Source: Nocardioides lacusdianchii (lineage in GTDB: Bacteria; Actinomycetota; Actinomycetes; Propionibacteriales; Nocardioidaceae). From it: a stretch of 64,000 nucleotides of DNA. The stretch covers positions 248,001 to 312,000 of the forward strand of contig NZ_JADHZD010000002.1 of the NCBI RefSeq assembly GCF_020102855.1. The letters run 5' to 3'. This document shows, one piece after another, positions 29,537-38,515 of the stretch (position 1 is its first letter; each line of letters starts with the position of its first letter). The translations under genes were made by a program, and so were the position numbers. Below the pieces are notes generated by a model. It was not told the DNA's origin, ran no database searches, and saw only the letters and a list, made by a program, of their open reading frames with translations.

Positions 29537-30511
29537 TCAGGAGTCTCGCACGCCCATGCGCCCGCGCAGGCGCTGGACCAGCTCGAGTCGCGCGCGCATC
29601 GTGTTCTTCTGCGGGAAGACGGTGTCGAAGGCTGCGTTGACGGCGGCACCGATGAGCACCGCCAGGGCGAGGAGGTAGAGCCAGAGCAGCACCGCGATGG
29701 GGGCGGCGAGCGGACCGTAGATCGAGCGCGACTCGGCCGCGGTGACCGTCAACGTCCAGCGCAGGACGTACGACCCGGCGATCCAGCAGAACAGCGCGAA
29801 GGCCGCACCGGGGAGGTTGAAGCTCCAGTTCGTCCGCACCGGCACCGACACGTGGTAGAGCGTGGCGAGGAAGCAGATGCACACCAGCAGCACGACGGGC
29901 CAGTAGAGGCTGTTGAGGAAGTCGAGCCGCTGCGGCAGCACCCGGTCGACCAGCGAGGGGCCGGCGACCACCAGCGGCAGGCTGAGCGCCCCGGTGACCA
30001 TCGCGAGGACGTAGAGCACGAAGGACAGCGCACGGGTCGCGACGATCCCGCGGTGGCCGCCGAGGCCGTGCATGATCGTGATGGTGTCGACGAAGACGTT
30101 CAGCGCGCGCGAGCCCGACCACAGCGCGAGGATGAAGCCGATCGAGATCACGTCGTAGCGTCCGCCGTCGAGGACCGTGTCGATCGTCGGGCGGATGATC
30201 GTGTTCACCGCCCTCTCCGTCAGCGCCTGCCGCGAGACCTCCAGCACCGCGTTGCGCACGTCATCGATCTGGGTGGCGGAGAACTGCTCGCTGACGAAGC
30301 CCACCGCGCCGGCGAGCGCGAAGACGAGCGGCGGCACCGACAGCACCGCGAAGAACGCCGCCTCCGCGGCCAGGCCCGTCACCCGGTGCCGCAGGCACGA
30401 GCCGACGGCCGTGACGACGATGCGCCAGAGGTGCTCGCGCCACCGCCGGGCGACGACCTCGACGCGGCGGGGCGCGGGGGTGTCCTCGCGCGCCTCGACC
30501 ATGCGAGTCAC
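29537..30511 (-). CDS. YihY/BrkB family membrane protein
   Basis: A 324-residue protein with six hydrophobic segments. The conserved opening HRVTGLAAEAAFFAVLSVPPLVFALAGAVGF and the central LALWSGSRALNVFVDTITIMHG belong to the YihY/BrkB family, once called ribonuclease BN, now regarded as inner-membrane proteins of unclear transport role. The last 35 residues are basic and cytoplasmic. It overlaps functionally with the K+ channel as a probable two-gene operon. An alternative start nine bases downstream (MVEAREDTP) is equally possible. Confidence 0.88.
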   Translation of the reverse strand: MTRMVEAREDTPAPRRVEVVARRWREHLWRIVVTAVGSCLRHRVTGLAAEAAFFAVLSVPPLVFALAGAVGFVSEQFSATQIDDVRNAVLEVSRQALTERAVNTIIRPTIDTVLDGGRYDVISIGFILALWSGSRALNVFVDTITIMHGLGGHRGIVATRALSFVLYVLAMVTGALSLPLVVAGPSLVDRVLPQRLDFLNSLYWPVVLLVCICFLATLYHVSVPVRTNWSFNLPGAAFALFCWIAGSYVLRWTLTVTAAESRSIYGPLAAPIAVLLWLYLLALAVLIGAAVNAAFDTVFPQKNTMRARLELVQRLRGRMGVRDS

Positions 30512-30605
30512 GCTAGCGAGTGGAGGGGGTCAACGACCGAATCCGGGCGGCGGGTTGCCCCGTGGCGTGGGCGGCGTCACGTCGCCAGCACCTACGGTGG
30601 CCCTC

Positions 30606-32279
30606 ATGACCGACCTCGTCGATACCGACCACCGCGACGACACCCTCGACCTCCGGGCGACGACCAACCAGGTGCCGGCGCTCGTCGGGCACAACGTCGT
30701 CACCTCCGACCTCGCGCTCACCGAGGCCGTCGTCCGACTCGGGTCGGCGGCCGTCGTCGACGACCTCGCCGCCCTCGGCGCGGAGGCGGGATCCGCGGAG
30801 GCGCGCGAGCACGGGATGCTCGCCAACCGGCACCACCCCGAGCTGGTGCCGTACGACCGCTTCGGCACCCGCATCGACGAGGTCGCCTTCCACCCGTCGT
30901 GGCACTGGCTGATGGAGCGCGCCGTGGGCCACGGGCTCCAGGCCGCGCCTTGGGAGCAGCAGGAGGCCGGGGACCAGCACGCACACCTGCGGCGCGCGGC
31001 CGGCTTCTTCGCCTGGTCGCAGACCGAGCCCGGGCACGGCTGCCCGATCTCGATGACGTACGCCGCCGTGCCGGCGCTGCGGGCCGACGACGCGATCGCG
31101 CAGGCGTGGACGCCGCTGCTCGCCGCCCGCGCCTACGACCCGGGCGTGCGGGCGCCCTCGGACAAGTCCGGCGCGCTCGCCGGGATGGGGATGACCGAGA
31201 AGCAGGGCGGCTCCGACGTGCGGGCCAACCGCACGCAGGCGGTGCCGACCGGCGACGACGGCTGGTACGCCCTGCGCGGGCACAAGTGGTTCACCTCCGC
31301 CCCCATGAACGACGTCTTCCTCGTCCTGGCGCAGGCGCCGGGCGGGCTCACCTGCTTCGTCGTGCCGCGCGTGCTGCCCGACGGCACCCGCAACCGGATC
31401 GACGTGGTGCGCCTCAAGGACAAGCTGGGCAACCGGTCCAACGCCTCCAGCGAGCTCGAGCTCGACGGGACGCTCGCGCAACGGCTGGGCGACGAGGGCC
31501 GCGGCGTGCGCACGATCATCGAGATGGTCGCCGCGACCCGCCTCGACTGCGTGCTCGGGTCGGCCTCGCTGATGCGGCACGCCCTCGCCGAGGCGTCGTG
31601 GCACGTCAGCCACCGCTCTGCGTTCGGCGGGCTGCTGGTGGACAAACCGCTCATGCAGAACGTCGTGGCCGACCTGGCCGTGGAGTCGGAGGCCGCCACC
31701 GCGCTCGCGATGCGCCTCGCCTCAGCGGTCGACCGGCCCGACGACGCCCACGAGGTCGCACTGCGCCGCATCGCCCTGCCGCTGGCGAAGTTCTGGGTCT
31801 GCAAGCGCACACCGGCGATGGTGGCCGAGGCCATGGAGTGCCTCGGCGGCAACGGCTACGTCGAGGAGTCCGGACTGCCGCTGCTCTTCCGCGAGTCGCC
31901 GCTCAACTCCATCTGGGAGGGCTCGGGCAACGTCAACGCGCTCGACGTCCTGCGTGCCCTCGGCCGCGAGCCCGAGGTGCTGCACGCGTGGATCGCCGAG
32001 GTCGGTGCCGCCCGCGGCGGCGACAGCCGGCTCGACCGGGCGGTCGACGACACGTTGGCGATGCTCGGCGACACCGCCGGTCTCGAGGTCGGCGCCCGAA
32101 GGCTGGCCGGACAGATGGCGGTGTGCCTACAGGGCTCGCTCTTGGTGCGCTTCGCCCCGGCGGAGGTCGCCGACGCCTTCTGCGGCAGCCGGTTCGGGAC
32201 GTCGTACGGCGGCACGTTCGGGATGCTGACGAGCGGGTCGCTGCGCACGGTGGTCGAGCGGGCCACCCCGCGCGCCTGA
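30606..32279 (+). CDS. aidB: AidB-type acyl-CoA dehydrogenase
   Basis: The protein has 557 residues, the length of AidB rather than the roughly 380 of ordinary acyl-CoA dehydrogenases. AidB hallmarks are present: GMGMTEKQGGSDVRAN, GHKWFTSAPMNDVFLVLAQAPGG, LKDKLGNRSNASSELELDG and the C-terminal MECLGGNGYVEESGLPLLFRESPLNSIWEGSGN with FAD contacts. AidB binds DNA and FAD and is part of the adaptive response to alkylation in E. coli. A short-chain (isovaleryl-type) dehydrogenase activity is also known. An AlkD-like alkylation-repair gene is present 16 kb away at 48303. Start is the ATG after CCTACGGTGGCCCTC; a longer frame over yihY is rejected. Confidence 0.88.
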   Translation: MTDLVDTDHRDDTLDLRATTNQVPALVGHNVVTSDLALTEAVVRLGSAAVVDDLAALGAEAGSAEAREHGMLANRHHPELVPYDRFGTRIDEVAFHPSWHWLMERAVGHGLQAAPWEQQEAGDQHAHLRRAAGFFAWSQTEPGHGCPISMTYAAVPALRADDAIAQAWTPLLAARAYDPGVRAPSDKSGALAGMGMTEKQGGSDVRANRTQAVPTGDDGWYALRGHKWFTSAPMNDVFLVLAQAPGGLTCFVVPRVLPDGTRNRIDVVRLKDKLGNRSNASSELELDGTLAQRLGDEGRGVRTIIEMVAATRLDCVLGSASLMRHALAEASWHVSHRSAFGGLLVDKPLMQNVVADLAVESEAATALAMRLASAVDRPDDAHEVALRRIALPLAKFWVCKRTPAMVAEAMECLGGNGYVEESGLPLLFRESPLNSIWEGSGNVNALDVLRALGREPEVLHAWIAEVGAARGGDSRLDRAVDDTLAMLGDTAGLEVGARRLAGQMAVCLQGSLLVRFAPAEVADAFCGSRFGTSYGGTFGMLTSGSLRTVVERATPRA

Positions 32280-32363
32280 GCGCGTCAAGGACCTTCCGAC
32301 GATCGCCCGCGCGGACGGCGGGCGCGGACTAACGTTGCCCCGTTCATCCATGGGGGGAAACTC

Positions 32364-32663
32364 GTGTCCAGCCAGTCCAGCACGCTCTTCACCGTCGGCA
32401 CCCTGCTCCGGCACGCCCAGGACTCCGGCGCGCCCGTGCGCGTGCTGGTGCAGGGCACGTGGCTCGACGGCCGCATCGTGGGCGCGGACAGCCTCGGCGT
32501 GATCCTCGACGACGGCGCCGCACAGCAGGTGCTGGTGCGCCTCGACTCCGTCGTGGCCGTGGCCTTCTCCCGCGCCGACATCGACGAGGACCGGGACGAG
32601 GACGCCCGCGCCCACGGGCGGCGGCGCCGCGACCCGATCGAGGCCGGCCCGGTCGGCGGCTGA
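32364..32663 (+). CDS. Small protein with Sm/Hfq-like pattern, copy A
   Basis: A 99-residue protein started by GTG with a clear GGGGGG RBS six bases upstream. Residues 10-20 predict a short helix (TVGTLLRHAQD). Then a beta-strand run APVRVLVQGTWLDGRIVGADSLGVILDD-(4)-QVLVRLDSVVAVAF follows, matching the Sm1 pattern of Hfq (V-x-I-x-L-x-N-G-x-x-L-x-G-x-I-x-x-x-D) in order and spacing. The second Sm motif is different: no YKHA. The last 30 residues are charged and disordered ([24 protein letters not shown]). A paralogue follows 123 bp downstream. No family name was recognised; the fold assignment is an inference from pattern. Confidence 0.7.
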   Translation: MSSQSSTLFTVGTLLRHAQDSGAPVRVLVQGTWLDGRIVGADSLGVILDDGAAQQVLVRLDSVVAVAFSRADIDEDRDEDARAHGRRRRDPIEAGPVGG

Positions 32664-32786
32664 GCGCTACCCCGCACGTCGCGTCAAGGTTCACCGAAGG
32701 ACTCCCGGACCCCGTCGCATTCGCCCCGCGCTGCCACGTGCCCGGCCCTACCGTCGGCTCATCGACAGCCGTGGGAGGCGATGCGC

Positions 32787-33128
32787 ATGACGAAGATCAG
32801 CAGCACGATGCTCAGCGTGGGGACGCTGCTGCGCCGCGCCGAGGACACGGGAGCGGCGGTGCAGGTGCTCGTCCAGGGCATCTGGCTCGACGGCCGGGTG
32901 CTCGGGTGCGACGGCCTCGGTGCGGTCCTCGACGACGGCAACGGGCGTCAGTCGCTCGTCCGCCTCGACTCGGTGGTGGCGGTGACGTTCTCGCGCGCCC
33001 AGATGGAGGAGCCGGACGCAGCCCGCGCCCACGGCGGCGGCGCGAGCGGCCCGATCGAGGCCGGCCCGGTCACCGTGCCGCCCCAGTCGCGGGGCGAGCG
33101 CAACTTCCTCAGCCCAGCGCCGTACTGA
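32787..33128 (+). CDS. Small protein with Sm/Hfq-like pattern, copy B
   Basis: A 113-residue paralogue of the preceding gene, with about two thirds identity over the 70-residue core. It conserves SVGTLLRRAEDTGAAVQV, QGIWLDGRVLGCDGLG, LDDG and LVRLDSVVAVTFSRA, and even the tail motif ARAHG-(4)-PIEAGPV; a further 18 polar residues follow. The ATG at 32787 has GGGAGG eight bases upstream, better than the in-frame ATG at 32781. The 3' end overlaps the convergent pgm by 20 bases. Its upstream region shares GCGTCAAGG with copy A, in keeping with a tandem duplication that included regulatory DNA. Confidence 0.7.
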   Translation: MTKISSTMLSVGTLLRRAEDTGAAVQVLVQGIWLDGRVLGCDGLGAVLDDGNGRQSLVRLDSVVAVTFSRAQMEEPDAARAHGGGASGPIEAGPVTVPPQSRGERNFLSPAPY

Positions 33129-34752
33129 CGACCTCGCGTGCCTCGTCCTGCACCTGGGCGAGGTGCTCGGGGCCGCGGAACGACTCGGCGTAGACCTTGT
33201 AGACGTCCTCGGTGCCGCTGGGACGCGCCGCGAACCAGGCGGACTCGGTCGTGACCTTCAGACCGCCGATCTTCGCGCCGTTGCCTGGCGCTTCGGTGAG
33301 CTTGGCGGTGATCGGCTCCCCCGCCAGCGTCGTGGCGCTCACGTCGTCCGGCGACAGGGCTCCCAGCTTGGCCTTCTCCTCGCGGGTGGCCGCGGCATCG
33401 ATGCGGGCGTAGGCCGGGTCGCCGTGCTGCGCGACCAGGTCGGCGTAGTGCTCGCTCGGGGTGCGTCCGGTGGCTCCCAGGATCTCGCTGGCCAGCAGCG
33501 CGAGCAGCAGTCCGTCCTTGTCGGTGGTCCAGGTCGAGCCGTCGCGGCGCAGGAAGGACGCGCCGGCAGACTCCTCGCCCCCGAAGCCGAACGACCCGTC
33601 CATCAGGCCCGGCACGAACCACTTGAAGCCGACCGGCACCTCGACCAGCGGCTTGCCGATCGACTCGGCCACCCGGTCGATCATCGAGCTCGAGACCAGC
33701 GTCTTGCCGATGCGCGCGGTGTCCGGCCACCCCGGACGCGCGCCGCCGAAGAGGTAGCCGATGGCGACGGCGAGGAAGTGGTTGGGGTTCATCAGGCCTG
33801 CGTCGGGCGTCACGATGCCGTGGCGGTCGGCGTCGGCGTCGTTTCCGGTGGCGATGTCGTACTCGTCCTTGCGCTGCACCAGCGACGCCATCGCGTACGG
33901 CGACGAGCAGTCCATGCGGATCTTGCCGTCCCAGTCGAGGGTCATGAACCGCCACGTCGGGTCGACCAGAGGGTTGACGACCGACAGGTCGAGGCGGTGC
34001 CGCTCGGCGATCTCGCCCCAGTAGGCCACGCTCGCCCCGCCCAGCGGGTCGGCACCGATGCGCACGCCCGCGTCGCGGACGACGTCGAGGTCGAGCACGT
34101 TCGGCAGGTCGTCGACGTAGTGGCCGAGGAAGTCGTAGGAGTCCACCGCCGCCCGCGCCTTCGCGAAGGTCACCCGCCGCACGCCCTCGATGTTGCCGCG
34201 GATCAGCTCGTTGGCCCGCGCCGCGATCACGCTCGTGGCGTCGGAGTCGGCCGGTCCGCCGTGGGGCGGGTTGTACTTGAAGCCGCCGTCCTGCGGCGGG
34301 TTGTGCGACGGGGTGACCACGATGCCGTCGGCGAGGCCCGCACCCGTCGTACGCCCCTCGTTGGCGCGGATGATCGCGTGGCTCACCGCAGGGGTCGGGG
34401 TGAAGCCGTCACGGTCGTCGACCAGCACGGTGACGTCGTTGGCGACGAGCACCTCCAGCGCGGTCGCCCACGCCGGCTCGGACAGCGCGTGGGTGTCGCG
34501 CCCGATGAAGAGCGGGCCGTCATAGCCCTGCTCCTTGCGGTAGTCGCAGATCGCCTGGCTCGTGGCCGCGATGTGGACCTCGTTGAAGGACGTGTTCAGC
34601 GACGTGCCGCGGTGGCCGCTGGTGCCGAACGCGACCTGCTGGGTCACGTCGTCGGGGTCGGGCTCGAGGTCGAAGTACGCCGTGACGAGGTGGGAGACGT
34701 CCACCAGGTCCTCGGTGCGAGCGAGCTGTCCGGCGCGATCGTGGGTGGCCAT
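33109..34752 (-). CDS. pgm: Phosphoglucomutase (alpha-D-glucose phosphate-specific)
   Basis: A 547-residue alpha-phosphohexomutase that interconverts glucose 6-phosphate and glucose 1-phosphate. The phosphoserine loop is GIVVTPSHNPPQDGGFKYNPPHGGPAD, the metal loop ATGNDADADRHGIV, the sugar-binding loop GFGGEESAGASFLR, and the C-terminal phosphate-binding site RPSGTEDVYKVYAESF. The N-terminus has VAFGTSGHRGTSLNTSFNE. The product feeds GlgC, encoded 2.4 kb away on the same strand. The preferred ATG is 34752; upstream in-frame sequence has no family similarity. Confidence 0.96.
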   Translation of the reverse strand: MATHDRAGQLARTEDLVDVSHLVTAYFDLEPDPDDVTQQVAFGTSGHRGTSLNTSFNEVHIAATSQAICDYRKEQGYDGPLFIGRDTHALSEPAWATALEVLVANDVTVLVDDRDGFTPTPAVSHAIIRANEGRTTGAGLADGIVVTPSHNPPQDGGFKYNPPHGGPADSDATSVIAARANELIRGNIEGVRRVTFAKARAAVDSYDFLGHYVDDLPNVLDLDVVRDAGVRIGADPLGGASVAYWGEIAERHRLDLSVVNPLVDPTWRFMTLDWDGKIRMDCSSPYAMASLVQRKDEYDIATGNDADADRHGIVTPDAGLMNPNHFLAVAIGYLFGGARPGWPDTARIGKTLVSSSMIDRVAESIGKPLVEVPVGFKWFVPGLMDGSFGFGGEESAGASFLRRDGSTWTTDKDGLLLALLASEILGATGRTPSEHYADLVAQHGDPAYARIDAAATREEKAKLGALSPDDVSATTLAGEPITAKLTEAPGNGAKIGGLKVTTESAWFAARPSGTEDVYKVYAESFRGPEHLAQVQDEAREVVSTALG

Positions 34753-34804
34753 GGCCCCATCTTGGTGGGTCGGGCAACTCCCGTCGAGAAAGGCGCACGG
34801 CGGT

Positions 34805-34831
34805 TGTCGATTCCGGGCGGGTCGGTCCGTC
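34805..34831 (+). promoter_or_regulatory. Putative ECF42-type promoter of the DGPF/sigma operon
   Basis: TGTCGA (34805-34810) is followed after 17 bases by CGTC (34828-34831), about 55 bases before the first DGPF start. From recalled work on ECF42 sigma factors, TGTCGA at -35 and CGA/TC at -10 is their autoregulatory promoter, so the operon probably activates itself. Confidence 0.65.
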
Positions 34832-34886
34832 ACAGTGGTGGGGCCGCACCCGGCGGCCCGTCGCTTCCAGGAGGAGAACCGCACGC

Positions 34887-35237
34887 ATGAGCCGCTACCT
34901 GATCCTGCTTCCCGCACCCGAGGCCGAGTGGGCCGACCTGCCACCCGAGGAGCACGAGAAGGGCCATCGCTCCCACGTGCAGTTCCACGAGGAGCTGCGC
35001 GCCGGCGGTCACACGATCGTCACCGGCGGCCCCCTCGAGGGCTCGGACCGCGCGACGTCGATGCGGCCCGGCGCCGACGGCCGGGCGCTCGTCACGGACG
35101 GCCCGTTCTCGGAGACGGCCGAGCAGGTGGTGGGCTTCTACCTCGTGGAGTCCGACGACGAGGCGGACCTGCGGGCCGTCAGCGAGCGCTTCGCGGCGCG
35201 GGGCGAGCACATCGAGTTCCGCCGGATGGCGGAGTGA
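34887..35237 (+). CDS. DGPF/YCII domain protein 1
   Basis: A 116-residue protein of the YCII-related DGPF family. It contains the family motif exactly as DGPFSETAEQVVGFYLVES, with the preceding strand YLILLPAPEAEW. YciI-like proteins are small alpha/beta folds with a conserved His-Asp pair of uncertain enzymatic role. They accompany ECF42-type sigma factors, as here. GGAGGAG sits ten bases before the ATG. It is first of three tandem DGPF genes, and the putative ECF42 promoter lies directly upstream. Confidence 0.9.
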   Translation: MSRYLILLPAPEAEWADLPPEEHEKGHRSHVQFHEELRAGGHTIVTGGPLEGSDRATSMRPGADGRALVTDGPFSETAEQVVGFYLVESDDEADLRAVSERFAARGEHIEFRRMAE

Positions 35238-35247
35238 GGAGCCGGAC

Positions 35248-35607
35248 ATGACCGAGTACGTCGTGCTGCTGATGGGTGACGCCGAACACTGGTGGGACCT
35301 GCCCGAGGAGGAGCGCGCGGCCGGCTATGCCGCGCACGAGACGTTCACCGCACAGCTGGTGGAGCGCGGCCACCGCGTCACCGGCGGAGCGGAGCTGCAC
35401 CGGTCGTCCGAGGCGCGCACCATCGCCCCGCGCGCGACCACCGTGACCGAGGGCCCGTGGGCCGAGACCCGCGAGCAGGTCGGCGGCCTCTACCTCGTGG
35501 AGTCCGACGACCTCGACGACCTCCTGGACTGCTGCCTGCTGCTCGCGGCGACCGGTGACGCCGTCGAGGTCCGCCGCTGCGTCCAGCCCGAGGAGCGTGC
35601 GTCGTGA
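35248..35607 (+). CDS. DGPF/YCII domain protein 2
   Basis: A 119-residue paralogue of the preceding gene, with the motif as EGPWAETREQVGGLYLVESDD. It starts YVVLLMGDAEHWWDLPEEERAAGYAAHE, which keeps the conserved WxxLPEEE region and the His of YCII proteins. A GGAG RBS lies in the 10-bp gap after gene 1. Part of the sigma-DGPF operon. Confidence 0.9.
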   Translation: MTEYVVLLMGDAEHWWDLPEEERAAGYAAHETFTAQLVERGHRVTGGAELHRSSEARTIAPRATTVTEGPWAETREQVGGLYLVESDDLDDLLDCCLLLAATGDAVEVRRCVQPEERAS

Positions 35608-35957
35608 AGTACCTCGTGCTGCTGATCGGCGACGGCGAGCTCAAGCCCTGGCCCGAGCACTCGGAGGAGGAGCAGGGCGCGGTGATGCGGCTGTTCGAGG
35701 CGTTCGACGCGGCGTGCCGCGAGCGCGAGGGCGTGGAGATCCTCGCCGGCGAGGCGCTCGCCGGCCCGACCCACGCCACGACGATCCGCACGCGCGGCGG
35801 CACCACCTCGCTGACCGAGGGGCCCTACGCCGAGGTCATCGAGCAGATGGGCGGGTTCTACCTCGTCGAGGCGCCCGACCTCGACGTGCTGGTGGAGCTC
35901 CTGGCGATCCTGCCCCCGTACGACATGCAGGTGTCCCCCGCCGTGGACCCCTACTGA
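35604..35957 (+). CDS. DGPF/YCII domain protein 3
   Basis: A 117-residue member with EGPYAEVIEQMGGFYLVEAPD and an N-terminus KYLVLLIGDGELKPWPEHSEEEQ. Its GTG overlaps the stop of gene 2 by four bases (GTGA), and the sigma factor gene begins two bases after its stop, so translation along the operon is coupled. Among the three it diverges most around the DGPF motif. Confidence 0.9.
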   Translation: MKYLVLLIGDGELKPWPEHSEEEQGAVMRLFEAFDAACREREGVEILAGEALAGPTHATTIRTRGGTTSLTEGPYAEVIEQMGGFYLVEAPDLDVLVELLAILPPYDMQVSPAVDPY

Positions 35958-35959
35958 TC

Positions 35960-37204
35960 GTGACGGCTCCCGACGGCGCCCTCGAGCAGGTCGTGCGCGA
36001 GGAGTGGGGACGCCTGGTCGCCCTGCTCCTCGCGCAGTTCCGCCGCCTCGACCTCGTGGAGGACGCCCTCGGGGACGCCGTCGAGGCGGCCAGCCGCACC
36101 TGGCCGGCCGACGGTGTCCCCACGAACCCCGCCGGCTGGCTGATGACCGCAGCGAAGCGCCGGGTCGTCGACCGCCTGCGCACCGAGGCGGTGGCCGTCC
36201 GCAAGCAGCCGCTGCTCCTCACCGACGCCGAACGCCACCAGGAAGGAGCGCGCACCATGGCCGACGGCGGCAGCCTCCTCGAGGACGACGTCCTGCGGCT
36301 CGTGCTGATGTGCGCCCACCCCGCCCTGGCCCCCGAGTCCGCCACCGCACTCAGCCTGCGCCTGGTGCTCGGCGTGCCCACCGCCGACATCGCCCGGCTC
36401 TTCCTGGTCCCGGAGCCCACGATGGCCGCGCGGATCACCCGCGCCAAGAAGCGCATCGTCGGGGCCGGCATCCCGTTCGCCGTCCCGGACGCCTCCGTGC
36501 TCCCGGACCGCCTCGACGCGGTCGCACAGACCGCCTACCTCGCCTTCACCGCCGGATACTCCCCCGGCACCGGCCCCGACCTGCTCCGCGCCGAGCTCTC
36601 CGGGGAGGCGATCCGGCTGGTGCGGGTGGTACTGGCCCTGCGGCCCGACGAGCCCACCCTGGTCGCGCTGCTGGCGCTGATGCTCCTGCAGCACTCCCGC
36701 CGTGACGCGCGCGTCAGCGACGGGCGGCTGGTGCTGCTCGCCGACCAGGACCGCACCCGCTGGCACCACGACGAGGTCGCCGAGGCAATGCGCCTCCTGG
36801 CCGCACCGCGCCTCGCCGGTCCCGTGACACCGCTCGCGGCGGCGTACGTCCTCCAGGGCCGGATCGCGGCCGAGCACGCCACCGCCCCGACCGCCGCGGA
36901 CACGCGCTGGGACCGGGTCATCGGTCTCTACGACCTGCTGCTCCAGGTGTCGCCGTCACCGTCCGCCAGGCTCGCGCGTGCCGTGGCCGTGGCCGAGCAC
37001 CTCGGTCCGGCCGCCGGGCTCGATGCCCTCGAGGGCCTGGAGATCCCGGACAGCCACCGCCCGGCGTCGGTGCGCGCCGAGCTGCTCGCGCGCACGGGAG
37101 ACGCCGACGCCGCGCGGGCGGCGTACGACCAGGCGATCGCTGCGTGCCGCAACGACGTCGAACGAGCCTTCCTGCTCAGCCGTCGCGACGAGCTCGACCG
37201 CTAG
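35960..37204 (+). CDS. ECF42-type RNA polymerase sigma factor
   Basis: A sigma-70 family protein of 414 residues, about twice the size of a simple ECF factor. Region 2 covers roughly residues 10-80 ([30 protein letters not shown], then [19 protein letters not shown]), and region 4 the following part with [36 protein letters not shown]-terminal extension of about 220 residues with helical, TPR-like repeats follows ([46 protein letters not shown]). This architecture with DGPF neighbours and no anti-sigma gene is the ECF42 group. The extension is thought to regulate activity. It converges with glgC with four overlapping bases. Confidence 0.9.
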   Translation: MTAPDGALEQVVREEWGRLVALLLAQFRRLDLVEDALGDAVEAASRTWPADGVPTNPAGWLMTAAKRRVVDRLRTEAVAVRKQPLLLTDAERHQEGARTMADGGSLLEDDVLRLVLMCAHPALAPESATALSLRLVLGVPTADIARLFLVPEPTMAARITRAKKRIVGAGIPFAVPDASVLPDRLDAVAQTAYLAFTAGYSPGTGPDLLRAELSGEAIRLVRVVLALRPDEPTLVALLALMLLQHSRRDARVSDGRLVLLADQDRTRWHHDEVAEAMRLLAAPRLAGPVTPLAAAYVLQGRIAAEHATAPTAADTRWDRVIGLYDLLLQVSPSPSARLARAVAVAEHLGPAAGLDALEGLEIPDSHRPASVRAELLARTGDADAARAAYDQAIAACRNDVERAFLLSRRDELDR

Positions 37205-38454
37205 TCCTGCGGCACCTTCTGCTGCTTGGCGAGCACCGTGAGGCCCTCGTCCACGACGAAGCCGCGGGCGCGGTCCTCCTCGTGGTCGACGCCGATCCGC
37301 GCTCCCGGCGGGACGACCACGCCCTTGTCGATGATCGCGTTGCGCACCACCGCGCCCTCGCCGATCTGCACGCCGTCCATCAGCACCGAGTCCGAGACCT
37401 CGGCGCCGTCCTTGACCCACACCGCCGGTGAGAGCACCGACTGGTTCACCGAGCCCCCGCTGACGACGACACCGGGCGAGAGGATCGAGTTGAAGGTCGA
37501 GACCCCCGCACCGCTGGCGCCCTCGACGAGCTTCGCGGGCGGGTGCGGGCCGTAGCTGGTGTAGATCGGCCACGCATTGTTGTAGAGGTTGAAGACCGGC
37601 AGCGGCGAGACCAGGTCCTTGTGGGCGTCGTAGTAGGACCGCATCGTCCCGACGTCGCGCCAGTAGCCGCGGTCGCGGTCGGTCGAGCCCGGGACCTCGT
37701 TGTCCTTGTAGTCGTAGACCGCGGACTCGGACTTGTCGACGAACCACGGCACGATGTCGCCGCCCATGTCGTGCTTGGACTCGTCGCGGTCGGCGTCGCG
37801 CGTGACGGCGTCGACCAGGGCGTCGGCGGTGAAGACGTAGTTGCCCATGCTCGCGAGCACCTCGTCGGGCGAGTCGGGCAGCCCGACCGGGGCGGTGGGC
37901 TTCTCGAGGAACGCCCGGATCTTCTGTGGGTCCGCGGGGTCGACGTCGATGACGCCGAACTGGTCGGCCAGGCTGATCGGCTGGCGGATCGCCGCGACCG
38001 TGCAGCCGGCGCCCGACTCGACGTGGTCCGCCACCATCTGCGAGAAGTCCATGCGGTAGACGTGGTCGGCGCCGACCACCACGACGATGTCGGGCCGCTC
38101 GTCGGTGAGCAGGTTCAGCGACTGGAAGATCGCGTCCGCGCTGCCGAGGTACCACCGCTTGCCGACGCGCTGCTGGGCCGGCACCGGGGTGACGTAGTTG
38201 CCGAGCAGGTTCGACATCCGCCAGGTCGTGGTGACGTGGCGGTCGAGGCTGTGGGACTTGTACTGCGTCAGCACGACGACCTTGAGGTAGCCGGAGTTGA
38301 CGACGTTGGAGAGCGCGAAGTCGATGAGGCGGTAGATCCCGCCGAACGGCACCGCGGGTTTGGCCCGGTCGGCCGTCAGTGGCATGAGTCGCTTCCCCTC
38401 GCCGCCGGCGAGGACGACTGCGAGGACCTTCTTGCGCGGGGGCGTGATGGCCAT
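37201..38454 (-). CDS. glgC: Glucose-1-phosphate adenylyltransferase
   Basis: A 417-residue ADP-glucose pyrophosphorylase. The N-terminal nucleotidyltransferase motif is [36 protein letters not shown], the catalytic region includes [17 protein letters not shown], and a C-terminal left-handed beta-helix carries hexapeptide repeats ([36 protein letters not shown]). It supplies ADP-glucose to the divergently encoded glycosyltransferase, 61 bp away. The pair corresponds to Rv1213/Rv1212c of M. tuberculosis. Confidence 0.96.
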   Translation of the reverse strand: MAITPPRKKVLAVVLAGGEGKRLMPLTADRAKPAVPFGGIYRLIDFALSNVVNSGYLKVVVLTQYKSHSLDRHVTTTWRMSNLLGNYVTPVPAQQRVGKRWYLGSADAIFQSLNLLTDERPDIVVVVGADHVYRMDFSQMVADHVESGAGCTVAAIRQPISLADQFGVIDVDPADPQKIRAFLEKPTAPVGLPDSPDEVLASMGNYVFTADALVDAVTRDADRDESKHDMGGDIVPWFVDKSESAVYDYKDNEVPGSTDRDRGYWRDVGTMRSYYDAHKDLVSPLPVFNLYNNAWPIYTSYGPHPPAKLVEGASGAGVSTFNSILSPGVVVSGGSVNQSVLSPAVWVKDGAEVSDSVLMDGVQIGEGAVVRNAIIDKGVVVPPGARIGVDHEEDRARGFVVDEGLTVLAKQQKVPQD

Positions 38455-38515
38455 GCGATGAAACTAGCCCCCAGCGGGGGCGCGGTCGACCACCCGTGGG
38501 CACTAGGTTCGGCTC

